Positions 1 to 11,744 of a DNA stretch of 35,494 nt are shown here, one piece after another. Below the pieces are notes generated by a model that saw nothing but the letters and a program-made list of their open reading frames with translations, was not told where the DNA came from and did not search any database. A program made the translations under genes and the position numbers. Source of the stretch: Vairimorpha apis BRL 01 (lineage: Eukaryota; Microsporidia; Nosematidae). The stretch lies in contig KE647186.1 in NCBI GenBank assembly GCA_000447185.1, forward strand, positions 1 to 35,494, given 5' to 3'. Every line of letters starts with the position of its first letter. Position 1 is the stretch's first letter.

Positions 1-1390
1 CAAAGCTTAATGGAAAAATCTTATGAAATCAATCAACGAATATGCTATATCGTTATCAATTACTACATCGGTTTAGTAAAAATACACTGCAATAATATCA
101 TAAATTTGACAAAGAATTATGATGGTGTTGATGATTAAAAACATACACACATAGCATCAAATGAAGGAAGGCTCTTTCTTTCAAGGGTAGAATTAAGTAG
201 AAGACTACAAAATGTTTTACATAGATACGAAAGTTTTCTATTTCAGATTCACAACACATTAATTTAATGTTTAAAATGGTCACAAAAAAAGAGCAGCTGA
301 TTTTATATGACGAAAAAGTTTAGAAAACATTCCTCTACTTTAAAAATCATGCATAGAAAAATACAATAAATGTTAAAGACAATAACAATAAGAAACTTAG
401 GAAGTGTTAAAAAATTAGCTTGTACAACAATATCAAAACAAAAAAACACATGAAAATCTATACAGATTAATGCACAACAGAATATTTCATTTAATGACAA
501 CTCCAAATAGTTAAACAAACAAAGAATTTGCACTCTGTTTTGTGCAGGATATAAATATGTTTTTGGGGAGAACATGATATGTATCTCTATAATTAAAAAT
601 GAAAGATAGTAAAATTTTTTACTATAAGATGTGATTGAATTCTTCTATTAAATTACACAAGCAGATAACGAAGTAGTAAGATACATTCTTTCTATGTTAA
701 CGTATAGGTATAGAATTAGAAAATCAAAAAAATATGCAACTAAAGAGTGTTTAAAATTTGATTTAATAATCACCACTGTTGTAAAAATAAATAAAATAAA
801 ACTATGTATATTTATATCAGATAGAGCAGAAAGATATATTTCTGTGGTATTTTTACCATATTTTCTGTAATTTAATTTCTCTTTTAATTTATTTGTTAAT
901 TTATTTTTTAATCTAAATTAACATTTTCTAGAAATAATAAAATATGAAAGGTATGCCCTCTAACACATAATGCCACATCAATCATACAACAACTATAAGG
1001 GTACGGGTATTTTAAATCCAATCCAATTAAGCATAACGATTATAAAATAAACATTTAAAAAATAAAAGTATTATGGAATATTATGTTAAGTTAAGTCTCC
1101 CTACCACCGAGATTCGACAATTTACTTTTATAAGAGTAGAACTAACAAGCTTAGACAATTCACAAACAAATGAAATGAAAAAAACAATGATATATGAGCA
1201 TTTAGCAACAAAATTAGAATTAATACATAATTTGTAGTGTTAAAATAGTTCCATATATCATGACATGGATTGGTTTATTTACAAAATCCCATATCAAGTA
1301 TATGCAAGAACTATTATAGCAACAAAATAGAAACATATATAATCTTTAAGTAATTAAAAAACACCCGAGAGCATATCACTTAAGTATATG
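1..1390 (+). pseudogene. Decayed R4/Dong-like LINE, 3' part (cut by window edge)
   Basis: This stretch aligns by eye to the longer LINE at 24.7-28.2 kb. Base 1 corresponds to about 26929, the 'gtgcaggat' block near 541 to about 27490, and 1100-1390 to about 27825-28090. It therefore covers the region after the reverse transcriptase palm, the cysteine-histidine finger and the restriction-like endonuclease, including the part matching the conserved endonuclease block that reads YVMTW in the better copy. Stops and indels are frequent in every frame, so it is not functional. The spacing between the finger and endonuclease parts is about 200 bases longer than in the better copy, which suggests an AT-rich insertion at about 790-1090. 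The 5' end lies outside the window. Family assignment rests on the better copy. Confidence 0.8.
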
Positions 1391-2990
1391 CAATGTATAA
1401 ATGATACAGAAAGGGCATCTGTTGACACACCTATTATAATACAGAGAATTGTCTCTATTGATGCAAGTGCAAAAACCGACAAAGATAAAACAAAAATTTT
1501 ACTTCATAATTACATGAATAAATTTATATTAATTGTTTTTATTATTTTTCTTTTACAATAATAATTAATTATTTAATAAAACTTTTTATTATTAATAAAA
1601 ATATTTCTTTAAACAATACTTTGTAAATAATAATAATTTTTCAAACCCTCAATTTTAATAATTTTTATTTAATAATAATTATTATAATTTTATATTTTTC
1701 ATTTTTTTTAAATATCTCCCTTTATAATAATCTCTCTTATAATAATAATGATAATGTTTTTAAATATCACTTTTATATAATCTTTGTAGAAGATTTTTTA
1801 ATGTATTTTTATATTACTATAAATCTATTTATATAAAAAAATAACATAATAAAAATCTCCAATTTACAAAAAATTCTAGTGCAAAACTAAGCTTTGATTT
1901 TACGCTCAAATACATTATAACTTTAAGGTATTGCTTTTAGGAGAAAAAAAGTTATAATAACATACAGAATTACTAATCTAATTAAAGAACTTTGTTTATC
2001 TATATTAATGTTAAAAAAAGAATCGAATGATGTTTAACCTACTAATCAAGAAAACGGTTTTTTTCAGAGAGGATGCAATTACAATATTATGTTTGACATT
2101 TTTTTCTGGCTTTGTCTCAAATGATGAATCCTGCATATTCATGTTATCTGTCATAATGATTTAATTATAATGTTTTTTTACTTTCTTTTTAGATAAAAAG
2201 AAAAAGTATGACAAAAATCTATTTTGTAATATTGTTGTCTTGTGTATCTAGACATTAATAATTAAATACTAATCTATTTGCCTACTGAAATAAATAAATA
2301 ACATCTTACATTATGTTTGTGTGTTCCTTTTTTATGCATTTATAATATCTTACTTTTTCTAACCAAAGTATTAAATCTTGGTTTATTGTTACCCCTAATA
2401 GGTAGTATCACTGCAAAAAAATTTCCAGCCTTAAGGTAGAACACAGATTGTTTCCATATCTTATGAACAATATTTTAAGTTTCTATAATTTAAAAAAACC
2501 TAAAGTTTTTCTTTATTTTAGATATGTGATTCATATAATGATTTAAGAGTTTATTTTCTCCTCATCTGTTTGTTCTATGAATAAATATGCTATTGTTATT
2601 GTTGTGCAATATTTAAAACCACCAATGGCTAATTGTTTTGACTAACATTTTTATTTGTAATTTACTAAATATAAAATTTGAAAATGAAATTTCTTTATAT
2701 TTAATTTTTTAGTAAGTAAAAGTTTTCTTTACTAATATTTTTAACTATTCTTTGACTCTTTTATATATTCTTTGTATTCTTATAGTACAATTTTTTTTGT
2801 CCTTAAGATCATTATTCTTCTCCTTTTTGACAGATTTTAGATAACTAAATATATAATGATGAATAAAAAGACATACCTTGTTATTTAACCCATTACGATC
2901 AACATTTTTGTTTTCTAATAAATAGAAAATATTTTTTTCCTATAGGAGGTTAAATTCCTAAGAGAACAGGACATCAGAATAAAAGGACAT
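1391..2990. other. AT-rich intergenic stretch, no gene seen
   Basis: Mostly A/T runs and ATT/TAA-rich low-complexity sequence, especially 1520-1860. The first 120 bases are slightly richer in G+C and may be further LINE-derived sequence, but I could not align them to the better copy. No convincing ORF or RNA gene was seen. Confidence 0.5.
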
Positions 2991-3356
2991 TTATTCATTT
3001 TCGATATCCTTATTTTTTCGGGCAGGTTTATCCATCATTTTTCCTAAATACAGGAAATTGTCATAGTCAACAATTTTCCTATTTAATTTTTTATTTATAT
3101 ACTTGCAAGCTTGCGCAAGCGGTACATAGTTTTTATGTGTTTTGGAGAGTCTCAGTAACTCATCTAAAACAATTTTTTTATTTAAGTTTAGAAACTCCGT
3201 GAATACTGTCAAATCAGCACAGATTTGAATCTCTTCAAAGACATTCTTGAAATTTTTCATTGCCATTTGGCAAACACTGTCTCTAATCATCAGTAAATAT
3301 ACGTCTGAATTAGGAATTTTCTTGATCAAAGGAATATCCTTTGTCTCGATTTTCAT
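2991..3356 (-). CDS. Hypothetical protein, 121 codons, possible exon of a larger gene
   Basis: An uninterrupted 121-codon minus-strand ORF begins with ATG and ends in TGA. It lies in a local island of more balanced base composition than its surroundings. In DNA this A+T-rich, an ORF of this length is unlikely by chance. The predicted protein looks globular and mixed helical, with hydrophobic stretches such as SDVYLLMIRDSV and a Lys/Asp/Glu-rich tail. I see no signal peptide, membrane segment, zinc finger or motif I recognise. The frame stays open about 17 codons upstream of the ATG, so the ATG may be internal and the segment may be a last exon. An AATAAA overlaps the stop codon and could serve as a polyadenylation signal. 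Function unknown: it may be a host exon, a captured gene or a transposon-encoded protein. Confidence 0.45.
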   Translation of the reverse strand: MKIETKDIPLIKKIPNSDVYLLMIRDSVCQMAMKNFKNVFEEIQICADLTVFTEFLNLNKKIVLDELLRLSKTHKNYVPLAQACKYINKKLNRKIVDYDNFLYLGKMMDKPARKNKDIENE

Positions 3357-3399
3357 GAGAGTTGCCCAAATGTCTCTTGTTTGATGCTGCCCTCTTAGT

Positions 3400-4312
3400 C
3401 TATTTTATGTAATAACACTGTTTTTTACTACAATGAAATTATTATATGAAAATAATATATTACAATACTTGAAATGTATTTTTATTTGTAATATGACTAT
3501 GATCGGCTGGTGTATCTTTGTCTCAGATCTCTCTTGCTTCCATCTCTTTTCTATTTCTTATCTTGCTCCTACAAACATAAATATAATTTATGTTTATTAA
3601 TTATGTTATGACCTTTCATGACAACTATTAAATTGATTATATTATTTCTAAAAAATATTTAATATGAATAAAATTTTATGAAAAAAGAGGTAATTAAATA
3701 AATGACTAAAGAAACGAAGGGACGAATGAATAATAAAATAAATAAATACTTAATAAAACCAAATGTTATAATAAGAGCCTCATTGAGTTCTATCTAAAAA
3801 ATGGTATGTTGTTTTACTGGAACACCACATGTATACTTTTTTAAATTATATTTATTCATTTGCTAAATGCTTTTTATATATTAAAATATATCTCTTATAA
3901 TATTATTAAATTCGTAATATATATTTCTTTTAATATTGATTTTTTACTCGAAAAATAAATTAATTTTTTTAGTTGTTTAATCAATCTATTAGAGATAGGT
4001 AATAAAATATCCTCTGTTGGGTGGTAGGAAGGTAATAGGAAAGGTCTTATTTCTGTTAGAAGATAATCTATAGAGTCTGGTAATAGTTAAAGTAAAGAGT
4101 CTAGTAATCTAGTAAAACTGGTTATTGAGACAGGTAAACGATTCACCTATTATATATATAATATAGTTGTTATTTTTATAAATTTTGTATTTCTTATATA
4201 TATATAAATAAAATGAATTAAATTATTTTTTATAATAATAATAATCTCTCTTTTAAATTTTTGTAATTTTATATTATATACATAATAACAAATTCAATTT
4301 TTATAAATTTTG
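3400..4312. other. AT-rich intergenic stretch, no gene seen
   Basis: A short moderately GC-rich patch at about 3500-3570 could belong to an upstream exon of the neighbouring minus-strand ORF, but I could not define splice sites. The rest is A/T-rich, with a (TA)n-like run near 4150-4205. Confidence 0.35.
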
Positions 4313-4735
4313 TAAATTTTAAAGAACACTAATTTGAGTAAAAACCATGTTATTATAAATAGATTTAATTTAGTATTCTAAACACTTTTTATTTTTTGTC
4401 TCTGGTTGTTTTTTTTACATAGTGAATAATTCAATTTTAATTTATTTTCATTTTTTGTGATTTTTAAAAGTACTAAAAATATAGTAAAAACAAGTTAGTA
4501 TAAATTTAATTAAAATACAATTCTAAACACTTTTTATTTTTTTGTCTCTGGTTGTTTTTTTTACATAGTGAATAATTCAATTTTAATTTATTTTCATTTT
4601 TTGTGATTTTTAAAAGTACTAAAAATATAGTAAAAACAAGTTAGTACAAATTTAATTAAAATACAAGTCTAAACATTTTTTATTTTTTGTGTCTCTGGTT
4701 GTTTAATTTTTATATAGTAAATATTTTGAAATTTT
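4313..4735. repeat. Tandem repeat, unit 145-146 bp, about 2.9 copies
   Basis: The landmark 'ctaaacactttttattttt' (or a one-base variant) recurs at 4378, 4523 and 4669, giving a period of 145-146 bp. Each unit also contains 'gtctctggttgtt' and, in the two units before the last landmark, 'agtactaaaaatatagtaaaaacaagttagta'-type sequence. The first and last units are partial and more diverged, as is usual at the edges of a minisatellite or satellite fragment. No coding potential was seen. Confidence 0.9.
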
Positions 4736-7700
4736 TGTCTTTTTTCCTTATAATAATAGAGACCTTCATAGTTAAATTTAATATATAATTTTAACCATGT
4801 TTTATGAGTTTATTCTTGTTCTTAGTTAATAAAATAAATGTTTTTGTATTAAAATCTCACTTAATAATATAAGTTTTTTGATACTTATTATATATATAAT
4901 CAAAAATGAACAGGGAGACAGAAAGTGAGAAAATTTGAAAATTAGTGGTAATAAGTAGGAACTAAGATAAAATAACAATAGAAATAGATTTAAACAACAT
5001 AAAGAACATATAATATTGTGTTTTTTATGTTGTTCATAGAGATGATAAATATGATAATAATATGTATGATGTAGATAGATAAACAGATAAAGAACACTAG
5101 TACATATGTATTTACATGTGCTTACTAGTTGTTTAATAATGTTTATTGTAGATTGTATTGTATATAGAGTTGTTTAAGATGTGTTTAGAAGAGGTGATTA
5201 GATAGTAGTTATTAATAAAATATTTATATTTTATATAGAACAACAAGATCAAATTTTTATAAAAATAAAATAATAGTCTTTAATCAAATATATGTTTTAC
5301 ATTTGATAAAAAATATTTTTTTTGTTTGCTTACACACCTATCTGTGTGTTTGTGACAACAAAATTGGGGGTTAAAATTAAATTGAATATATATATTAAAA
5401 TTATTTATAAAAAAAATTACTAAGATTTTAATTATTTAATTACATTAAACTTCATATCAAAAGTATTAAAATAAATTAAAAAGTTATATTAAGACATTAT
5501 ATTTTATAAAGGTGTAAACAAAAAATATACTGTTCAAAGTTAATATATTTTTTATTACAATATAAAACTTTTATTTTGCGTAAAATATATTTTAATATTC
5601 AATAAAAAAAAGTTTAAATGTTAAATACAAATATACTGAACTTTTAAAATTTTAAAACATCAAAATCAAAAAAATTTTTAATTTCTGGATTATATAATTT
5701 ATAAACTCTGGTAGTTAAAAATAAATAAATAATATATATATTTTTTAATTACGATACACAAACACATATAACAAAAGATATAATGATTAAGATAATTCTT
5801 ATAATACATACTTTTGAAAATCGTTTATCTATGTTTTAGAAACATTTATGTTTAACAAAATGAAAAGTCTAAGCAAGATTTATTATGACTTAGAGCTATG
5901 AATTATTATTAAATTATTTTATGAAACTAATATTTCAATAAAACTACGTTTAAAAATATACAGTTTAAAAATTTTTTACTTTAAAAATACTATTTGTTAA
6001 ATATTTATTAAAATTATAAATGTTTTTATATTTTAAAACAAACAAAAGAAATATTAATTTAACTGTTAATAAAATCAGATATAAATTCTCAAAAATATAA
6101 TTTATATTAATCAAATCAGTTTTTATTATAAAAACTATTATCAAAACATATCAATTATATGTGTCACATATACCATTTAATATTTTTTTATCTTAATATA
6201 ATTGAATTATTAAGAATAACACGAATAAAACTTTGTATATACATATGAATATTAAAATTAGTTTAAAATATTTACAATCGTAAATTTTTTAGTATTAGTG
6301 TATGCTTTAATTATTTATATAATATTTCAGAGAAATAATACATACAATTTAAATTAAAAAAATATATAATTAAAAAAACAACTTTTTTACTTACGAATCA
6401 TTCATTTTAAAAATTATATCTGAAAGATTATATATATAGACACATTTTCATCATTATAAACATTACAAAAATATATAATATAAAATAAAAATCAATACAA
6501 ATATTGTTATATTATATTATATTTATTAATATATTTGCATAAACTATATTTTATTTATATCATGTTAAATTTTATTTAAAAACAAGTTTTTGAAAAGATA
6601 TATAATTTGTAAAAAATTAATTGAAATCATACTTGGTTTAAAAAACTACTCATATCATAAAAAAAGCTACTTATAATCTATTCGACATTTTATTAAGCGA
6701 TCATATAAGCAAATTATTTTAAGTTATAGAAAAGAATTTACTTATATAATAATCGAGTAGGTCTAAAAAACAATTAAATTTAAGTTTACAACATATTATT
6801 AATTTTTTGGGATTAATTATTATTAAACACATTTTTAGAGAAACAAATATATGTGAAAAAATTTAATACAGATGTATTACATATACTATAAAATTAATTT
6901 TTTTATATTATTTAGATTAAAGAAATCTTCAACGTAATATCGTATTTTTTGTTGGTTTAAAAGTAAAATTAACCTCAGGATTTTTACAATTTTATAGATA
7001 AATCTTAATATAATAAACTTAGTATTTTTTTGAACATCATTATTATATTTGTAACGTTTTATTCATATTTGTTAAAATTGTAAAATATAAAATATATCAA
7101 TGATTATTAATATTCGTACAAATTAAAATATATATAATTTTCAATAGATGTTCTATTTATTGATTTAATAAACTAATTAAAAAATATAAATATATATTTT
7201 TTTAGCAAACTATTAATAAAATATAATTCTGTAAAAAATTTATTTTTTTTAATGGTTTATTTTTTAAAAAATATTTATTAATTTAATTAATTAAACAGAC
7301 AAAATGATGAGCCAATTATTTAATTTATTTTTGATATTTTAATCTTTAAAATTATTAGTTTATTTTTTTTAACGGTAGATAACTTACAACGCCTAAAACT
7401 TATGATCTTTTTTAAAAACAATAATAATAAAAAACACTTAAGGTTTTAATGTTACAAAATAAACATGTAACTAATTATTCAATTTTTAAAAATTGTTTAA
7501 TTATAGTTTATAGCTTTCATATCGAAAAGATATAATAATTATCATTCCAATACAACATAATATCAAAAAAAATTGAAATAAATAATATTATAAAATTTAA
7601 TTTTTTTTAATAAAAGCTATACTTAAATGCATAAATTTTATATCACTTAGAGATTTTTTATATACCTCTTGATTTAAGAGTTAAAAAGTATATGTTAATT

Positions 7701-8699
7701 TTAAAACATAAATTATAGTTTATAATAAATAATTTAATGTTATATTTTTTAATAAAGTGATTTAATTCTTATTATTTCAAAAAAAATTTAAATTTCTAAC
7801 AAATTGCATAAAATTTTCAATTTTTAAAAAATCATTACAAATAAAATGATGTTATAAATTTATCATAACCATTAAAATAAACATATATAATATTTTTAAA
7901 AAACTAGAAAAATTAATTGTTTAATTTTATTATATGTAAACCTTTTTATTTTATTAAAAATTTAAACATAAAAAAAATTTAATGCTATTTTAATATATTT
8001 TTTTAAAAAGTTGTTAATGTATAAAAATTATGTATAATATGTTAAAAATTAAAAATTTTAAGAAAATAATTTGATATGAAATAAAATAGAAAAATAAAAT
8101 TTGATGTTAAATAAAATAAAAATTATTCATATTAAAGTAAAATATAGTATTAAAATCTGAAAATTATTATTTATAAATAAAAGCCCATCATTAAAAATAT
8201 GTTAATAAATTAACAAAAAAATAATTGAAAATTATAAATATTAAAATCCAATAAATAATGTATAATTATTGTAAAAAAGTTATTTTAAAAAAAATTTTAT
8301 GCACAACTAAATTAATAAATTCAAAAATGTAAAATTTTGTATAAAAAACATAAAATCTAAAAAAAAATTACAAATAAAAATAAAATAAAATCTTAAACAT
8401 TACAAATATAAAATAAAAATAAACAAATAGTTATTCATAACTTTATGATAAAAGGTAAATTTTTAAAGTACTTCTTCATAAATATTATATAGTTATTTTT
8501 TTTTAAAATTGCTTTAATAGATTCATATGTATTTAATATAATAAAATTATTAAATTTAAGAAAAAATATTTTTTTGTATATATGTAAATCAACGTACCAT
8601 ATGAATAAATATTACAAAGATTCTATTACATTGTAATACAAGCATTTTTACTATAAAATATTAAAAAGTAAAATAACTTATTAAAATTATATAATTTAT
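4736..8699. other. AT-rich intergenic desert
   Basis: About 4 kb of very A/T-rich sequence with long A or T runs. Two small perfect or near-perfect foldbacks were noted, at 5096-5129 and about 5333-5350. I could support no gene, RNA gene or transposon terminus. Confidence 0.6.
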
Positions 8700-9330
8700 A
8701 TAACATATGTGATTGATTGAAAAAGCATAAAGACCTCTTCTACATAGCTTACAAAAATAAATAACCAGTTTTAATTTATAACAATGTACTAATTTTCACA
8801 TGATAGGAATACTTTTGTAGACGAGTAAGACAGTTTCCTCATTGTAAATCTTAAAGAAATACATATAATCATTTAGCTGTCAAGTGTGATCAAATGTTAA
8901 GTTTTGAATAATTGATAAAGCATAATATGATAGTTAAATGTATATATCTGCTTCTTTGTAAAAATTGTAGATTTAAAAAGACAATAATAAAGGAACTCAC
9001 ATCATTTCAAAAGGTTATGTCTAATGACGATGCCGAGATAAGAGTGGATATAAGGGTTTAACTGATATTAAAGTTTGCCATAATAAACCTGACATTCTTG
9101 TTTAAGACAAAAAGAGTAAAAATCTTTATTTTAAAGATCGAAATCACTAATTAAAAAAATATCTGACAGTTACTAAGTAAAAAAATAAAATTAAGCTATT
9201 GAATAACGAAATATAACAAATACATAAATTACGAACTAAAATAATCTTTATTAATAACATGAGATGAAGTGGTAATAAATTATCAAAGAAATTTTTTTAA
9301 AGTATGAAGTCAAACCTAATATGAGGTATA
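8700..9330 (+). pseudogene. Decayed R4/Dong-like LINE fragment: CCHC finger and restriction-like endonuclease
   Basis: Plus-strand translation gives recognisable remains of the C-terminal half of an R4-clade LINE protein, with several stops. The order is a DRNTF block, then PHC followed by HLAVKC (the CCHC finger), then a KHNMIVKC helix. Next comes the endonuclease: AEIRVDIRV, TDIKV and the catalytic-type NKPDILV followed by DKK. The same order (DRNVF, CPHC...HLATRC, HNEVVRC, VDTRILTDV, SDIFIFDK) occurs in the element at 24.7-28.2 kb, but protein identity is low. This is therefore a separate, older lineage and not a sister copy. Known R4/Dong elements carry this finger and a PD-(D/E)XK nuclease after the reverse transcriptase. 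No reverse transcriptase is visible here; the piece looks 5'-truncated, as is common for LINEs. Confidence 0.75.
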
Positions 9331-9625
9331 CATATATTTAATTATTTTAGAAGATTTTAAAATGCATTTATTTGAATTGAAAATGAGGATATGAGTGGAA
9401 TGATGAAAAGGATCTTTGGAGAAATTAGTTAAATAATAATAATTTAAAAAGTATTATTATCGAGAAAGCAAAATTTAAAATTAACTTTTAAAAAATGTAA
9501 AGATAGTTAAACGATATAGAAAATTGTGTTTTTTAATCAAATATTCTATAAGTAGAAATTATGATAAAATTAAATAAAAACACAATAAATCTATTTTATT
9601 ATGATTTTTAATAATATCATATATA
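9331..9625. other. AT-rich spacer before the duplicated segment
   Basis: No gene seen. The LINE remnant may extend a little into this stretch, but the similarity is too weak to support. Confidence 0.4.
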
Positions 9626-9867
9626 TAACTAAATATTAGCTTTTTATAAAATAATTTTGTTTATTTTATGTTTTTTATAAAAATCAAATTCTTATGTTTT
9701 TTTATTTTATAAACCAATAAATTTAATTTTTTTTCAGTAATTTTATTTATAATTTTTTATATATCAACAATGTAAATAAAATATTTTATCTTATTATAAA
9801 AATATTATAAGTCGTTTAATCTGAATACAATAATTCAATTTGATATATTAATTTCAAATTAAGTTAA

Positions 9868-10727
9868 CATATCTTATGCGGGGCGGGTATTAGTACCCGT
9901 CGAAAGACGACTTATGTTAAATGCGGGATAAGGCACTAATACCTGTTACTTAATTAATTTAAACATATTTAAAATGAAATAAATAAAAAGTAATTACTTA
10001 GTATATAAGATAAGAATATGTATTTTGATCCGTACATGAAATTTTTAAATGATGTACCAAAAGAATGGATAAATGACCCGGTACCTCAACAAGCAGATAA
10101 TGTACCAAGTACATCGGGAATATCTAGAAGAGACGATCACTCAGAAAGACTATCAAAAGATCCTGCAAAACACAAACTTGTCAAATTATTACAGGTGGTA
10201 TTAAAGTAAAACCACAGAAACATGTCGTTTTTGTGCTGCCCATAAAAAAAGAAGTTTAACTTGTCTTATGTGTCGGTTTTGAACAGTGCATCTTCTTTAG
10301 AGAGACTGTTTCTTTAAATATCATACTTTGGAACAATATTAGTGAATAGTGAAACATAAAACTTTTGATATAATAATATGAATAAGTATAGTTGGAAGTA
10401 ATCAAATATAACGTTATAAAATACCACACACATCAATGATAGTTGTTTATTCAAAATTATTCTTTGTAGTTTATCTCTCTCTATTTTTCATATATTTTTA
10501 TATTTTATTTGTATTTTTTTAGAAAAAAAAATTGTATTGTTCTAAATTACAATCAATATTTTAAATTTTATATTTAATTTTTTAAATTTAGCAAATATGT
10601 AAACTGATTCTGAATTTAAAATTATAGCGTTTTACTTTGTTGCAATTTTTTTCAGACACCATACATAGTGTAATTCGCCTCGCTACGCAGTCAAGTTACG
10701 CTACTGAGAGCTCCCGCATAAGATGTG
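9868..10727 (+). mobile_element. Non-autonomous piggyBac-type element (860 bp) with TTAA target duplication
   Basis: The ends are 15 bp inverted repeats: CATATCTTATGCGGG on the left (9868-9882) and CCCGCATAAGATGTG on the right (10713-10727), differing at one position. Both are flanked by TTAA (9864-9867 and 10728-10731), the target site of the piggyBac superfamily. The interior retains only the 3' end of a transposase gene, so this is an internal-deletion derivative. The left subterminal region holds two small hairpins: GGGTA-TTAG-TACCC, and CGTC-GAAA-GACG. It also has a second copy of a 'GGTATTAGT' block in inverted orientation ('CACTAATACCTG'). The allelic-looking copy 2 has a single TTAA at 14026-14029 and no element, which independently confirms both boundaries. 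Mobility would depend on a transposase made elsewhere. Confidence 0.95.
10018..10342 (+). pseudogene. piggyBac transposase C-terminal remnant
   Basis: An ATG-started 63-codon ORF contains STSGISRRDD and AKHKLVKL, a linker pattern found just before the C-terminal cysteine-rich domain of piggyBac transposases. The ORF ends at 10209. A shifted frame then gives CRFCAAHKKRS, CLMC and DCFFKYHT: the C-x2-C pairs at 10223-10234 and 10262-10273, and a later Cys/His group, with in-frame stops at 10280 and 10298. The catalytic DDE/D domain is absent, so no transposase can be made. In the superfamily the cysteine-rich domain binds the element ends. The fragment's position close to the right terminal repeat is as expected for the 3' end of the gene after a large internal deletion. 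Confidence 0.85.
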
Positions 10728-11334
10728 TTAATATTAATGGTATTAAAATTGATATGGTGATTATAAATAATTTTTATTCATATTAATTTTAAATTTTCTA
10801 TTGTAATGTAATGCCACTCTAAGCTCTCACATATAAACTCAAAAATATCAATTTTACCACTATGGTATGATTATATGATTTATTGTAATTGTAAATGGCA
10901 ATTTTTATATGTAATAAAATATTTATTTATTTTAGTTTGTGATGTTTGATTTTTATATTGTTGTATTGCTTCATATGATACGCAAATAAATCATATTTTT
11001 AATTTTTTCTACTTCTGTCATCTTAAATAATTAAAACTTATTAAATTTGTTTAAGAAATCAAATTCTCGTATTTTATCAATAAAAAAAATATGAAATATT
11101 GTATTTTACGTTTATATTGTTTTGTTATAAAAAATTCACTCTCATTTCAGCTCTTCAATTGTATATACAAACACTAAAAAAACTTTTTTTATCTTTATAT
11201 AACTAATTGTTCATTAAAACTGCAAATAAAAACATTTTATAATCAATTTTTTGTAATTATATGATTTTATGATAATATTATATCTTATTGTTTACGCATA
11301 ACAGATAACTTTGTAATTTTCATCTCATTGTAGG

Positions 11335-11350
11335 TATTTTTATATTTTTA
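11335..11350. repeat. 8 bp VNTR (TATTTTTA) x2, allele in copy 1
   Basis: Two units of TATTTTTA. The matching position in the second copy of the duplicated segment has six units (14633-14680). Confidence 0.9.
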
Positions 11351-11744
11351 TAAATATATTTCGATCCAGAAACTCACATATTGCACCAACTTCTCTAGTA
11401 TTTTATTTTTATGTTTTTATCATATTGATAATTTTTTAATTTATATTAAAGGGTCGGATCATATCCTGTACAGTTTTATGTTATTTATTTTAATTTTACT
11501 ATCATGGAAGATTTTTATGTTTTTTAATGACTTTAAATGAACCGTTTTAAAAATAATAATTAATTTTAAAGATTATCTAATAAAACAAATATTTAATGTC
11601 TATCATTTACGTGATTTACATATGTATATAGTATTTTATCAACTTTTATCATGCAAGATCATTTTCTATAATCTTAACACAAAAGGCTGTGCATCTTTTA
11701 AACTTTTTATATTTTTATTATCTAGAAGAAGATATAGACATCTA

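Noticed and set aside
98..575. Two minus-strand ORFs of 61 and 90 codons
   Set aside because: They overlap the decayed plus-strand LINE, and their Phe/Leu/Ile/Cys-rich translation is typical of antisense AT-rich sequence.
4313..4735. CRISPR array
   Set aside because: The repeat is a head-to-tail 145 bp unit without alternating unique spacers, in eukaryotic DNA.
5096..5129. Imperfect palindrome (ACTAGTA...TACTAGT) as a regulatory site
   Set aside because: Short, imperfect and isolated in low-complexity DNA, with no neighbouring gene.
9868..10727. Same family as the piggyBac element at 33247-35405
   Set aside because: Terminal repeats differ completely (CATATCTTATGCGGG against CCGTTTTAGTGCC), and the cysteine-rich C-termini are also different.
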